Below, one piece after another: positions 25,812 to 34,257 of a stretch of DNA of 64,000 nt. The stretch lies in assembly GCF_014203715.1 (NCBI RefSeq), contig NZ_JACHJP010000004.1, positions 558,001 through 622,000 on the forward strand, read 5' to 3'. Under the pieces are notes generated by a model, which was given only the letters and a program-made list of their open reading frames with translations, did no database searches and had not been told where the DNA came from. Numbering within the stretch: the first letter of the stretch is position 1; each line of letters begins with the position of its first letter. This DNA comes from Streptosporangium saharense. Lineage in GTDB: Bacteria; Actinomycetota; Actinomycetes; Streptosporangiales; Streptosporangiaceae. Position numbers and translations under genes: made by a program.

Positions 25812-26640
25812 GACGGCTCTCCCCGGAAGCCCGAGCCTCGGAAGCCCGAGCCTCGGAAGCCCGAGCCTCGGAAGCCCGAGCCTCCGAAACGCGGGCCCCC
25901 GAAACCCGAGTCTCAGGAACCTGGACCTCGGAAACCTGCGCCTCGGAAACCCGGATCCCAGGAACCTGTGCCCCGGCAGCCCGGACCTCAGAGGCCCGAG
26001 CCCCAGAAACGCGGGCCTCAGGAACCCGCGCCCCGGAAAACCGATCCTCGGAAAGCCGACCCTCGGAAGCCCGCGTCCCAGACCCCCCAGTGGCCCGGCG
26101 CCGGGAGATGACGTAGGTTCCCGCGAAGGCCGCAGCCACGTCGCCGGTGGCCGGGTCGAGGAGCCAGTCGGGCGCGTGCCGTTCCGGGATGGAGACCGGC
26201 AGCTCGACCCGCACGTAGGTGCCGAACACCCTGTCCCAGATCGGCGACGTCACGCCCAGGTTGGTCCTGGGGCCGTGGAAGTGGTGGTGGACGTGGTGGA
26301 TCCTGAGCCACCGGCCGTACCGGCTCCTGGGCGGACGCCGGTGGATGAGGCGGTGCACCAGCTCGTAGTAGAGGTACATGAGGGTCAGGCCCGCGACGAG
26401 CCCCGCCGCGTCGGGGCGGCCGAGGACCGGCGTGACGAGGGCCCACAGGACGAGGGCGACCGGCGTGACGATCAGGAACTTGAGCGTCCACCCGGCGATG
26501 TACTGGGGCGTCGCGTGGTGTTTGGCGTGTTCGACCGCGAAGCGGTTCCTCGCGCCGCGACGGTGACCGAGCCTGCCGTGGATGAACCACTCAAGGAGCG
26601 TCCACAGCGCGACTCCCAAAGCGAACCAGCCGAGGAACAT
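25795..26640 (-). CDS. Fatty acid hydroxylase/sterol desaturase family protein with repetitive tail
   Basis: A 281-residue di-iron membrane enzyme. The histidine clusters are EWFIHGRLGH, EHAKHH, ELVHRLIH and HHVHHHFHG, with two or three hydrophobic hairpins between them. The catalytic domain ends near residue 185. The last ~95 residues are a low-complexity tail of five-residue units such as SEARA and SGARV, absent from the family norm. It starts 27 bases after the KS stop. The reaction is probably hydroxylation or desaturation of an acyl chain. Confidence 0.8.
   Translation of the reverse strand: MFLGWFALGVALWTLLEWFIHGRLGHRRGARNRFAVEHAKHHATPQYIAGWTLKFLIVTPVALVLWALVTPVLGRPDAAGLVAGLTLMYLYYELVHRLIHRRPPRSRYGRWLRIHHVHHHFHGPRTNLGVTSPIWDRVFGTYVRVELPVSIPERHAPDWLLDPATGDVAAAFAGTYVISRRRATGGSGTRASEGRLSEDRFSGARVPEARVSGARASEVRAAGAQVPGIRVSEAQVSEVQVPETRVSGARVSEARASEARASEARASEARASGESRRGTGQ
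25825..26092. repeat. 15-base tandem repeats in the hydroxylase gene
   Basis: Four perfect tandem copies of GGAAGCCCGAGCCTC occupy 25825-25884, followed by about 13 degenerate copies up to roughly 26092. The period equals five codons, so the repeat encodes the repetitive C-terminal tail of the hydroxylase without breaking the frame. The perfect copies nearest the gene's 3' end suggest recent expansion by replication slippage. Confidence 0.85.
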
Positions 26641-26667
26641 GGTGCACCGCCTCCCACGTGTGTGGAT

Positions 26668-27858
26668 TCAGATCCGCTGGAAAACGACGGAGGCGTTCAG
26701 GCCCCCGAAGGCGAACGAGTTCGACATCACCGTGCGCATGGGGTGCTCCCTGGCGACGTTCGGCACGCAGTCGAGGTCGCACTCCGGGTCGGGGCCGTCG
26801 AAGTTGGCGGTCGGGGGTGCCATGCCGTACTCCATGGCGAGCAGGGTGGCGACCGCCTCGATGCCGCCTGAGGCGCCGAGACTGTGGCCGGTGGTTCCCT
26901 TGGTCGAGGACATGACCGGGACGGAGCCGAACACCGCCCTGAGGGCGGTGACCTCCGTCGGGTCGTTGGAGAGGGTGCCCGTTCCGTGGGCGTTGATGTA
27001 GTCGATCTCCTCGGGCCTGAGCGCCGCCTCCCGCAGGGCCTTCGTCATGGCCCTGGCCATTCCGTCGGCGGACGGCCTGGTGAGGTGCCCCGCGTCGGCG
27101 CTCCAGCCGGAGCCGACCACCGAGGCCCGGGGGACGAAACCCCTGGCCCGCGCGTGCTCGGCCGATTCGAGGACCAGCATGCCCGCCCCCTCCGCGAGCA
27201 CCAGTCCGGTACGGCTCGCGGAGAACGGGCGGCAGGTGTCCTTGGTCAGCACCCCGAGGGCGTGCCACGCGCGCAGGGGGCCCTCGGCCAGGCAGGATTC
27301 GGTGCCGCCGCACACGGCGACATCGACGACGCCCGACTCGACGAGCCTGGCCGCGATCCCGATGGCGTGCGTCGCCGACGCGCAGGCGCTGGAGACGCAG
27401 AAGGCCGGTCCCTGGAAGCCGAAGGCGGTGGCGATCCAGCTCGCCGCGGCGCTGTTCATCATCTTCGGCACGGTCAGCGGGCTGACCCTGGGCCTGCGTC
27501 TGCGGTAGAGGAGGTCGTACTGCTCCTCGATCGTCGCGACGCCCGCGGCCCCGCTGCCGACGATCACCGCGACCCGGTCGGGGTCGCAGTCGTCGGCCGT
27601 GAGGCAGGCGTCGTCGAGCGCGTCGCGCGCGGCCGCCACGGCGAGCAGGGCGGAACGGTCACACAGCGAGGGCCGGGGCAGGACCGACTCCGCGACGAGG
27701 TCCGTGGCGAGGATCTCCCCGACGGGAACCCCCACCTGCGGACAGCTCGTCGGCGGCGCGAAGTGCGGGAACGGATCGGTCAGCGCCTTCCAGAAGGTGT
27801 CCGGGGTCGCCCCGATCGGCGTCAGCACCCCGAGACCGGACACCCCGACGTCCCTCAC
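26668..27858 (-). CDS. Beta-ketoacyl-ACP synthase (KAS I/II type)
   Basis: A 396-residue condensing enzyme. The active cysteine is in FCVSSACASATHAIG (about 162-176). The two catalytic histidines lie in NAHGTGTLSNDPTE and KGTTGHSLGASGG, and a C-terminal SNSFAFGGLNAS loop is present. All catalytic residues are intact. It overlaps the KR-ACP gene by 4 bases, so it probably elongates chains carried on that ACP. Similarity lies between FabF and polyketide-type ketosynthases. Confidence 0.88.
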   Translation of the reverse strand: MRDVGVSGLGVLTPIGATPDTFWKALTDPFPHFAPPTSCPQVGVPVGEILATDLVAESVLPRPSLCDRSALLAVAAARDALDDACLTADDCDPDRVAVIVGSGAAGVATIEEQYDLLYRRRRPRVSPLTVPKMMNSAAASWIATAFGFQGPAFCVSSACASATHAIGIAARLVESGVVDVAVCGGTESCLAEGPLRAWHALGVLTKDTCRPFSASRTGLVLAEGAGMLVLESAEHARARGFVPRASVVGSGWSADAGHLTRPSADGMARAMTKALREAALRPEEIDYINAHGTGTLSNDPTEVTALRAVFGSVPVMSSTKGTTGHSLGASGGIEAVATLLAMEYGMAPPTANFDGPDPECDLDCVPNVAREHPMRTVMSNSFAFGGLNASVVFQRI

Positions 27859-29558
27859 CGGGCAACCCGGACACGCTCGTCGAGTTTTCCGGCCGTCGTC
27901 CTGAGCGTGGCGTCCAGGTCGACCAGGACCTCGCGCAGTTCGAGGCGGACCGCGAACTCCCGGTCGATGACGAAGAGCAGTTCGAGCGCGATGAGCGAGT
28001 CGATCCCCAGCCTGAGCAGCGGCCGGTCGGGGTCGATGTCGTCCGGCGCCCGGTTCAGCATGTTCGCGAGGTGTTTCCCGACCACCTGGACGATGTACTG
28101 GACGCGTTGTTCGTCCGCCAGCTCCGCCAGGTGCTCCAGCGAGAGCCCGACGGGTTCCACGGCCGACAGCGCCTCAAGGACCGGACGCTGCCTGAACCAC
28201 GGCGGCGTGCCCGGCGTCGACCCCTCCCACGTGACCACCGAGAGGTTCGGCTCGTCCTGGGACAGGGCCATGTCCACCGCCGACAGGACCTGGCCGACCG
28301 TCAGCCGCCCGAGGCCGAGCCGTTCCCACACCTCGTGCAGGTCCGCCCCCTCGCGCGTGGCGCCGAACCCCACATCGCCGACCGGCCCCCACGCGATGCT
28401 CACCGCGCGCACGCGCCCGCCGTGGAGACGACGCGCCACCCCGTCGAGTACGGCGTTCGCCGCCGCGTAGCCGGTCTGGCCGGGGGAGCCGAGCGTGGCC
28501 GCGGCGGAGGAGAAGAGGACCATCGCCTCGGCCCCAAGCTCCTCGGCCAGCTCACCCAGCAGCAGGGCGCCACCCGCTTTCGCCCCGATCAGCAGCCGGG
28601 TCTGCTCCGGGGTGGCCGAGGTGGCGTGCGGGTGGGAGGCCAGGTGGAACACGCCGCCGACCGCCTCGCCGCGCAGCCGCGCCGTGAGCCGCCGCACCGA
28701 TCTCGGGTCGCCCACGTCCAGGACCTCGTGGTCCACGGCGCAGCCCATGCTTTCCAGCCGCCGGAGGTTGCGCTTCCTGTCGTCGTCGAGGGGGGTGCGG
28801 CCGAGAATCAGGAGCCGTTTCGCACCGCGGCCCGCGAGCCAGCGTTCGATCTCGAAGCTGAGCCCCAGCGCCCCGCCGCTGACGAGGTGCAGCCGGTCCA
28901 TCGAGACGCCGTGCCCGCTGGCGGCGGGCGGCAGCAGGGAGGCCCGCAGCCGGGCCACGGACGGGCCGTCGTCGGCGAGCAGGACCTCGTCCTCGGGAGA
29001 GCCGGAGAGCAGGTAGTCGGCCAGCGCCCTCCCGGCCACGCGGGGGTCGTCGATGGACACGTCCACGAGACCGCCCCAGCTCTCCGGGCTCTCCGCGGCG
29101 TGGCAGCGGCCGAGCGCCCAGACGAAGTCCTGCTCGGGCCGGGTGACGGCTCCGCGTGCCGGGCCGTTGAGCCCGGTCCGGGTGACGATCCACAGGCGGG
29201 CCCCGGGCAGGGACGCCACGTGCCGGCAGAGGCGCACGGCGGCGTGGGCCCACGCCCAGCTTCCCTCGTCGGCGAGGTCGAGCCCGGTCAGCGGCACCGC
29301 CTCGTCGAGGAAGAGGACGTGGTGCTCCCCACGAGCGCCGCCTCCGGTCGAGGCGTCCTCGCGGACCAGGGTGACCTCGGCGCCCTCGGTCAGGAGCGCC
29401 GTGACGAGGGCGTCGGCGCAGCGGCTCGGCCCCCACGTCCGCACGACCCATCCCGTCCGCGCCGCCGTACCGGACCGGGGCGCGAAGTCGTCTGTCCGCT
29501 CCCAGTGCCGCGTCAGGATGCGCGTCGAGTCCTCGGCGTGCGGTGATCCCATGGTCAT
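27855..29558 (-). CDS. Ketoreductase-acyl carrier protein (KR-ACP) PKS-type protein
   Basis: A 567-residue protein. Residues about 1-200 form a structural, KR-like first half. A Rossmann core starts at HLVSGGALGLSFEIERWLAG (about 218), with VGGVFHLAS, the catalytic serine region VLFSSAAATLGSPGQTGYAA and the tyrosine in that same block. Near the C-terminus an ACP domain carries LLRLGIDSLIALEL, whose serine receives phosphopantetheine. There is no KS, AT or DH domain, so it works with the separate KS and KAS III-like enzymes. ATG start; overlaps both neighbours by 4 bases. Confidence 0.82.
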   Translation of the reverse strand: MTMGSPHAEDSTRILTRHWERTDDFAPRSGTAARTGWVVRTWGPSRCADALVTALLTEGAEVTLVREDASTGGGARGEHHVLFLDEAVPLTGLDLADEGSWAWAHAAVRLCRHVASLPGARLWIVTRTGLNGPARGAVTRPEQDFVWALGRCHAAESPESWGGLVDVSIDDPRVAGRALADYLLSGSPEDEVLLADDGPSVARLRASLLPPAASGHGVSMDRLHLVSGGALGLSFEIERWLAGRGAKRLLILGRTPLDDDRKRNLRRLESMGCAVDHEVLDVGDPRSVRRLTARLRGEAVGGVFHLASHPHATSATPEQTRLLIGAKAGGALLLGELAEELGAEAMVLFSSAAATLGSPGQTGYAAANAVLDGVARRLHGGRVRAVSIAWGPVGDVGFGATREGADLHEVWERLGLGRLTVGQVLSAVDMALSQDEPNLSVVTWEGSTPGTPPWFRQRPVLEALSAVEPVGLSLEHLAELADEQRVQYIVQVVGKHLANMLNRAPDDIDPDRPLLRLGIDSLIALELLFVIDREFAVRLELREVLVDLDATLRTTAGKLDERVRVAR

Positions 29559-30625
29559 GGCGCGTTCCCCTGTCTCGCCCCGGGTGCGACGTGGTCGTTG
29601 ACGTCACCGAGATACGGCATCTGCTGGAGGACCTGTTGACCGCGCAGGCCGAAGTCCACGAGGCACGCGACCTCGTCGACGCCGAGATCCCGCATGGTCC
29701 CGAGCGTGTCGAGGGCGTCCTTCGGCGTTCCGATCAGCGACCGGCCGTCCACGGCGCGCTCGAAGTGGAGGCGGGCGAACTGGTCCACGTGGCCCGCGCT
29801 CAACCGGTTGAGGTCGACGTTCCTTCTCCTCGCGGTCGCCAGCCCCCTGGCCAGGGGAGCGATGTGTTTGAGGTACTCGCAGTAGGGGCCGCGCACGGTC
29901 TCGACGACCTCGTCGCGGTCAGGCCCGACGAAGGTGTGGAGCATGACCGCCACCCGTCCGTCGGCCGGGTCGCGCCCGGCGCGTTCGAACTCTTCGCGGT
30001 AGGCCGCGATGTTCTCCCCGAGCTTCTGGAGGTCGCCGTCCAGGACGTGGGTCAGCACTCCCTCGCCCCGGCGCCCGGCACCGCGGAAGGTCTCGGTGCT
30101 CTGCGCCGCGGCGATCCAGACGGGCAGGTCCCGCCGCACGGGCCGGGGCAGCGGCCGTACGTGGATCGCCTCGCCGGTCCCGGAACGGGCGTCGTGCAGA
30201 CCGCCCCGCCACAGCGACTGAACCTGGTCGATCAGCTCGAAGAGCAGGGCGTGCCGTCTCTCGTAGCGCTCGGGGAAGAACGCGAAGTCACTCGGCGCCC
30301 ACCCGGAGGCGAACCCGGCCTCAAGCCGCCCACCACACAGATTGTCGAGTACGGCCAGCTCCTCGGCGAGCCTCAGCGGGTCGTGGAGCGTCGCGACCAG
30401 GCTGCCGGACCTGAGCGTGAGCCGTTCCGTCCGCGCCGCGACGGCGGCGAGCAGCAGCAGGGGGTTCGGGAAGGGGGCGCCGAAGGTCGAGAAGTGACGC
30501 TCGGGCAGCCAGATCCCGGCGAATCCCCGCCGGTCCGCGATCTCGGCGAGTTCGAGGATGGTCCGGTACTGCTCGTCGGCCCCGGCCGCGAGGGCGCCGG
30601 AGAAGAACATCAGGCTCAGGCGCAT
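29555..30625 (-). CDS. Luciferase-like flavin monooxygenase, MupA/Atu3666 type
   Basis: A 356-residue LLM-class flavin-dependent oxidoreductase. Typical segments are LSLMFFSGAL at the start, GFAGIWLPERHFSTFGAPFP, SGSLVATLHDPLRLAEELAV and NLCGGRLEAGFASGWAPSDF. These match the subfamily that accompanies carrier-bound natural-product assembly (MupA-like), which hydroxylates or oxygenates acyl or peptidyl-carrier intermediates. One-base overlap (TGATG) with the KAS III gene. It probably works on the ACP-bound intermediate; the site of oxidation is unknown. Confidence 0.82.
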   Translation of the reverse strand: MRLSLMFFSGALAAGADEQYRTILELAEIADRRGFAGIWLPERHFSTFGAPFPNPLLLLAAVAARTERLTLRSGSLVATLHDPLRLAEELAVLDNLCGGRLEAGFASGWAPSDFAFFPERYERRHALLFELIDQVQSLWRGGLHDARSGTGEAIHVRPLPRPVRRDLPVWIAAAQSTETFRGAGRRGEGVLTHVLDGDLQKLGENIAAYREEFERAGRDPADGRVAVMLHTFVGPDRDEVVETVRGPYCEYLKHIAPLARGLATARRRNVDLNRLSAGHVDQFARLHFERAVDGRSLIGTPKDALDTLGTMRDLGVDEVACLVDFGLRGQQVLQQMPYLGDVNDHVAPGARQGNAP

Positions 30626-31734
30626 CAGGGCGACACCGTCTCCTTCGGGCGCGTGCCCTCGACGTAGGCGAAACCGCCGTACATGAACTTCGTGGCCTCG
30701 GCCCCGAGGACGCCAAGCACCTCGCCGGGACGCAGGAGCCGCTGCTCACGCACGCTGTGCAGGCCGATCCAGGTCGAGGCGGAGCCGGTGTTGCCGTGGT
30801 CGGCCGCGCAGTTGTGGAACCTCTCCTCGGCGACGCCGAGCATGGGACCGAGCACCGAGGCCAGCCGCCCGTTGGCCTGGTGGGTGAGATAACGCGACAC
30901 CTCCCGCGGACCGACTCCGGCGGAGCGCAGGACCTCGAACCCGGCGCGGAACAGCTCAAGGCCGTGTTCGCGCGTCAGGGTGTAGTCGTTGACGAAACCG
31001 CGTCTGGCCCCGGGGTCGTCGACGCTGTGGGCCGGTTGCGACGACCCCCCGGTGACGAGGCTGAAGCCGGAGGGCCTCCCGAGACCCTGGGTGCCGAAGT
31101 AGACGCTGTGGAGGTGCGCCCCGGAGCCTCCCTCGTGCCGGGACAGGACCACCGCGCCCGCCCCGTCACCCATCTGCGCGACGTTGATGAGCTGCCCCCG
31201 GTCGGAGAGCGCGTCGTCCACGTCGAAGAGGGTCGAGCCGGTCTCGCTGCCGACGACGCACACCCGGTCGGCCGCCCCCGACGTGAGCATGCTTCCGGCG
31301 ATCATGAGCGCGTTGGCGAAGCCGGTGCACGCCTGCCTCAGCTCCATGTACTGGCCCGGGTAGCCGAGCCGGTCCGCGACCCACGAGATGTTCGGGGGCA
31401 GCAGCGTGTGCGGCGAGGTCGTGTGCCCGATCAGGAGGTCGAGGTCGCCGACCGCGAGCCGGGCCTCGTCGAGGGCGGCGCGGATCGCCCGCTCGCACAG
31501 CTCCGGGTTCGTGTCGCCCTCGCGGGGCAGCTCACGGGGCTTGGCGAGGTCGCGGGAGAGATGGCGGTGGTGGACACCGAGCTGGCCCGCGAGGCTTCCC
31601 ACGAATCCGGACAGGTGCCTGCTCGCCCTCAGGGCCATGAACGCGACCATGTCGTCGTTGGAGCGGGCACTGCCGGGAAGCGCGACGCCGGTTCCCAGGA
31701 CGCCCAGTTTGGCGGGGATCATCCGGTGACTCAT
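30625..31734 (-). CDS. 3-oxoacyl-ACP synthase III-like (FabH-type) enzyme
   Basis: A 369-residue thiolase-fold enzyme. The cysteine is in MELRQACTGFANAL, the histidine in YLTHQANGRLAS, and the asparagine in DHGNTGSASTW: a complete Cys-His-Asn triad. FabH-type enzymes start chains from acyl-CoA; family relatives also form esters or transfer acyl groups. Its 5' end overlaps the desaturase stop by 4 bases. It probably supplies the starter for, or releases, the acyl chain. Confidence 0.85.
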   Translation of the reverse strand: MSHRMIPAKLGVLGTGVALPGSARSNDDMVAFMALRASRHLSGFVGSLAGQLGVHHRHLSRDLAKPRELPREGDTNPELCERAIRAALDEARLAVGDLDLLIGHTTSPHTLLPPNISWVADRLGYPGQYMELRQACTGFANALMIAGSMLTSGAADRVCVVGSETGSTLFDVDDALSDRGQLINVAQMGDGAGAVVLSRHEGGSGAHLHSVYFGTQGLGRPSGFSLVTGGSSQPAHSVDDPGARRGFVNDYTLTREHGLELFRAGFEVLRSAGVGPREVSRYLTHQANGRLASVLGPMLGVAEERFHNCAADHGNTGSASTWIGLHSVREQRLLRPGEVLGVLGAEATKFMYGGFAYVEGTRPKETVSP

Positions 31735-32651
31735 CTCCCGGCCTCGGCCAGCTCCTCCCGCCGGGGTTTCGGCAGGAAGACGGGGTTGGCGGTCAGGCGT
31801 TTGACGAAGGCGAGGGTGAACCCGCGCTCGTAGGGGACCCCCATGGCCTGCAGCTCACCGCGCAGCACCTTCGCGGCCCCGACGAGCCTCGGTCCGGGAA
31901 CCCCGGGATACAGGTGGTGCTCGGCGTGGCGGTTCGCCCCGCTGAGGAAGGCCTGTCCGAAGACGTCGCAGTCGAAGGAGGTGCTGGCCCGCAGACTGTC
32001 CTCGTCCACCAGACCCTGGTGGTAGACGATGTCGTTCATGCTGCCGAGCACCCACCCGGCGAGGATGGTCCACAGCAGGAAGTGCCACTGTACGGCGGGC
32101 AGCACGAGGCCAAGTCCGCCGTAGAGGGTGATGGCCGCGACCGGTCCCCTGAGCGCGTGGAAGGCCCCTCTCCGCCGCCACGCGATGAGCGGCGCGCGCA
32201 CCAGCAGGAAGATCGGCGCCCCGATCACGGCGGCCACGACCAGCAGCGTCACCATGATCGGCTTGGGGTGCGGGGGATGGATGACCTCCTGGGGGTCGAG
32301 ATCCGTCCTGAACCGCGCGTGGTGCGTCAGGTGGGCGGCGCGGTAGCCCGGGTAGGACGTCCCGACGACGAGGGACAGCGCCTCGCCGAGCATCCTGTTG
32401 GCCCTGCCGGTGCGTGCCAGGTGCTCGTGGGCGGCCTCGTGCATCAGGCCGAAGACACCGATGAACTGGAGCGCGCCGACGACGACGGCGACGCCTTTGA
32501 CGAGGGGCTCGAACGGCCCGGAATAGGTGGAGCCGAACGAGACGGCCAAGACCAAAAGAACGGCATATACCGGAAATTTCCACATCTGCCAGGAGACCGG
32601 GTGGAAATATTCGGGCGGCAGCGTTCCCCGAGGACCTTTTCCTGGCGCCAT
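31731..32651 (-). CDS. Membrane fatty acid desaturase
   Basis: A 306-residue desaturase with hydrophobic hairpins and the three histidine boxes: GLMHEAAHEHL (HxxxH), HLTHHARFRTD (HxxHH) and ANRHAEHHLYPGVPG (HxxHH). ATG 32651 is chosen because GGAAGGGG lies eight bases upstream; a longer frame to 32711 lacks a good site. It is the first gene of a seven-gene minus-strand operon, so its promoter should lie in 32652-33081. It probably desaturates the starter or final acyl chain. Confidence 0.85.
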   Translation of the reverse strand: MAPGKGPRGTLPPEYFHPVSWQMWKFPVYAVLLVLAVSFGSTYSGPFEPLVKGVAVVVGALQFIGVFGLMHEAAHEHLARTGRANRMLGEALSLVVGTSYPGYRAAHLTHHARFRTDLDPQEVIHPPHPKPIMVTLLVVAAVIGAPIFLLVRAPLIAWRRRGAFHALRGPVAAITLYGGLGLVLPAVQWHFLLWTILAGWVLGSMNDIVYHQGLVDEDSLRASTSFDCDVFGQAFLSGANRHAEHHLYPGVPGPRLVGAAKVLRGELQAMGVPYERGFTLAFVKRLTANPVFLPKPRREELAEAGR

Positions 32652-33081
32652 GATTTGCCCCTTCCCGTCGTATTCCCCGTCAAGAGCCAAGTGACCGCGC
32701 GGAAGTCTCACATGTGACGCGCCTGAGCAGGGCGGAGGGAATCAGCGGGTCCCATCGGAGTCGAGTTTCCGCCGGCGAGAAGTGACGCTTATAGAATTGC
32801 GCCGGTCTGCTTGGCTTACGGGCGAGTATAAGTACGGCCGATGACGCCCGACAAGTGGATTAAAGTATGCCACTTGGTGTGATTGGTGGAGCGTCAGGGG
32901 ATTCTGTGTGTTAGGCCAGGCCCGTAAACGCGATAAACGCGGGAGTGAATTCCCGGGTGTCGGTCATTCTTTGTGGTGTTATTTACCTTATTTCTGGAAA
33001 TAATACGCCGATGGCAATCATATTGGCGTTGTACGGCACCGATCGGGGCATGGCCGTACGGCATCGGCGAGGGTGGGGTCG
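32652..33081. promoter_or_regulatory. AT-rich intergenic region: promoter of the lipid operon
   Basis: About 430 bases, markedly AT-rich at 32780-33030 against the high-GC background, with no convincing gene on either strand. It must hold the promoter for the desaturase-led operon and perhaps the lgt terminator near 33040-33080, where GCCGTACGGC and GGTGCCG-type palindromic bits occur. No specific operator could be fixed. Confidence 0.45.
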
Positions 33082-34044
33082 TCAGCCCTTGGTCGATGCC
33101 TCGTCGGGCTCGGCCGTGGTCTGGGGTCCGGCCTCGGCCGCCGCCCTGTGCGCGAGGAACTCCTCCTCGGTGACGGTCAGGTAGCCCTCACCGCCGGGGG
33201 CCGGGACGAGATAGTCGCGCGGGCCCCTGCGCAGCAGGAAGTAGGCAAGGGCGCACAGGAACACCAGGATCGCGACCCAGAAGTTGAGCCGCTGGCCGAA
33301 GAAGACCAGGGCCTCGTCCGACCTGATGGTCTCGATCCAGGCGCGGCCCGCGGTGTAGGCCATCACGTAGAGCGCGAACGCGCGGCCCCTGCCGAACCTG
33401 TACTTACGGTCGAGCCAGTAGACGAGTCCGGCGACGCCGAGGTTCCACACCATCTCGTAGAGGAAGGTGGGGTGGTAGAGGCCCTCCAGCAGGACGGGTT
33501 CGCCGCCGGACATCCTGTGCACTTCCAGGCCCCACGGCAGGTCGGTCCTGCCGCCGTAGAGCTCGTTGTTGAACCAGTTGCCCAGCCGGGCGACCACCTG
33601 GCCGAGCGGAAGGCCGACGGCGATGCAGTCGGCCAGGAGCGTGTAGCTCAGCTTCAACTGCCTGCAGGCGATCCAGGCGCCGAGCGCGCCCCCGGCGACG
33701 GCGCCCCAGATGCCGATGCCGCCCTCCCACACCCTGAGGGTGCCCAGAATGCCCTCGCCGCCGACGCCCCAGTACTTCTCCGGGGTGGTGACGACGTGGT
33801 AGAGGCGGGCGCCGACGATGCCGAAGGGCACCGCCCACACGGCGATGTCGAGGGCGGCCGTGGGAGGCGCGCCACGACTCCGCATGCGCCTGCTCGTGAC
33901 GATGCTCGCGACGACGACGCCGGCGACCATGCACAGCGTGTAAGCCCGGATCGGAATCTCGACGAACCCGAGATTCACATACCAGACCGCCGTTTCCGGG
34001 CTGGGAATGCTCGCGAGTATCACGGGAGAGAACACTAGCGGCAC
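33082..34044 (-). CDS. lgt: Prolipoprotein diacylglyceryl transferase
   Basis: Transfers diacylglycerol from phosphatidylglycerol to the lipobox cysteine of prolipoproteins at the membrane. About seven helices. The family signature is GQVVARLGNWFNNELYGGRT, with GARLYHVVTT, YHPTFLYEMVWN and AYTAGRAWIETIRSD. The start is uncertain: the frame stays open to 34173, but similarity begins around VFSPVILASIPSP, and GTG 34044 is the nearest plausible start. It appears monocistronic. The C-terminal ~50 residues are a polar tail. Confidence 0.9.
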   Translation of the reverse strand: MPLVFSPVILASIPSPETAVWYVNLGFVEIPIRAYTLCMVAGVVVASIVTSRRMRSRGAPPTAALDIAVWAVPFGIVGARLYHVVTTPEKYWGVGGEGILGTLRVWEGGIGIWGAVAGGALGAWIACRQLKLSYTLLADCIAVGLPLGQVVARLGNWFNNELYGGRTDLPWGLEVHRMSGGEPVLLEGLYHPTFLYEMVWNLGVAGLVYWLDRKYRFGRGRAFALYVMAYTAGRAWIETIRSDEALVFFGQRLNFWVAILVFLCALAYFLLRRGPRDYLVPAPGGEGYLTVTEEEFLAHRAAAEAGPQTTAEPDEASTKG

Positions 34045-34257
34045 GCCATGGGGCCGTACAGCGACGGCGTATCCATGAAGACGATTCACGGTGGTGAATG
34101 GGCCCCCAAGCCAAGCGGAAAGGCCTCCAGAAATATTGGTGCGTTCCAGGGCTGAACATTTCATGCTTGGCAAATCCGGCGGCGGTGGTTATATGCTGAT
34201 CGCGATGAATACCTACTCCAGCGGATTGGGGGGCACGTTCCGGCAAGGTGAGTGCTG

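Noticed and set aside
25825-25884. CRISPR-like array
   Set aside because: The units are 15 bases, directly adjacent without spacers, and in frame within a coding sequence. No cas genes.
24783-26111. 442-codon plus-strand frame rich in PEPRK repeats
   Set aside because: It is the antisense reading of the PAP2 and hydroxylase genes. The repetitive part is the 15-base array read on the wrong strand.
28071-29546. 491-codon plus-strand frame
   Set aside because: Antisense to the KR-ACP gene, whose KR and ACP motifs are intact. No domain in the antisense product.
32945-33184. 79-codon plus-strand frame in the AT-rich promoter region of the lipid operon
   Set aside because: No ribosome-binding site, composition shifts midway, and the end is antisense to lgt.
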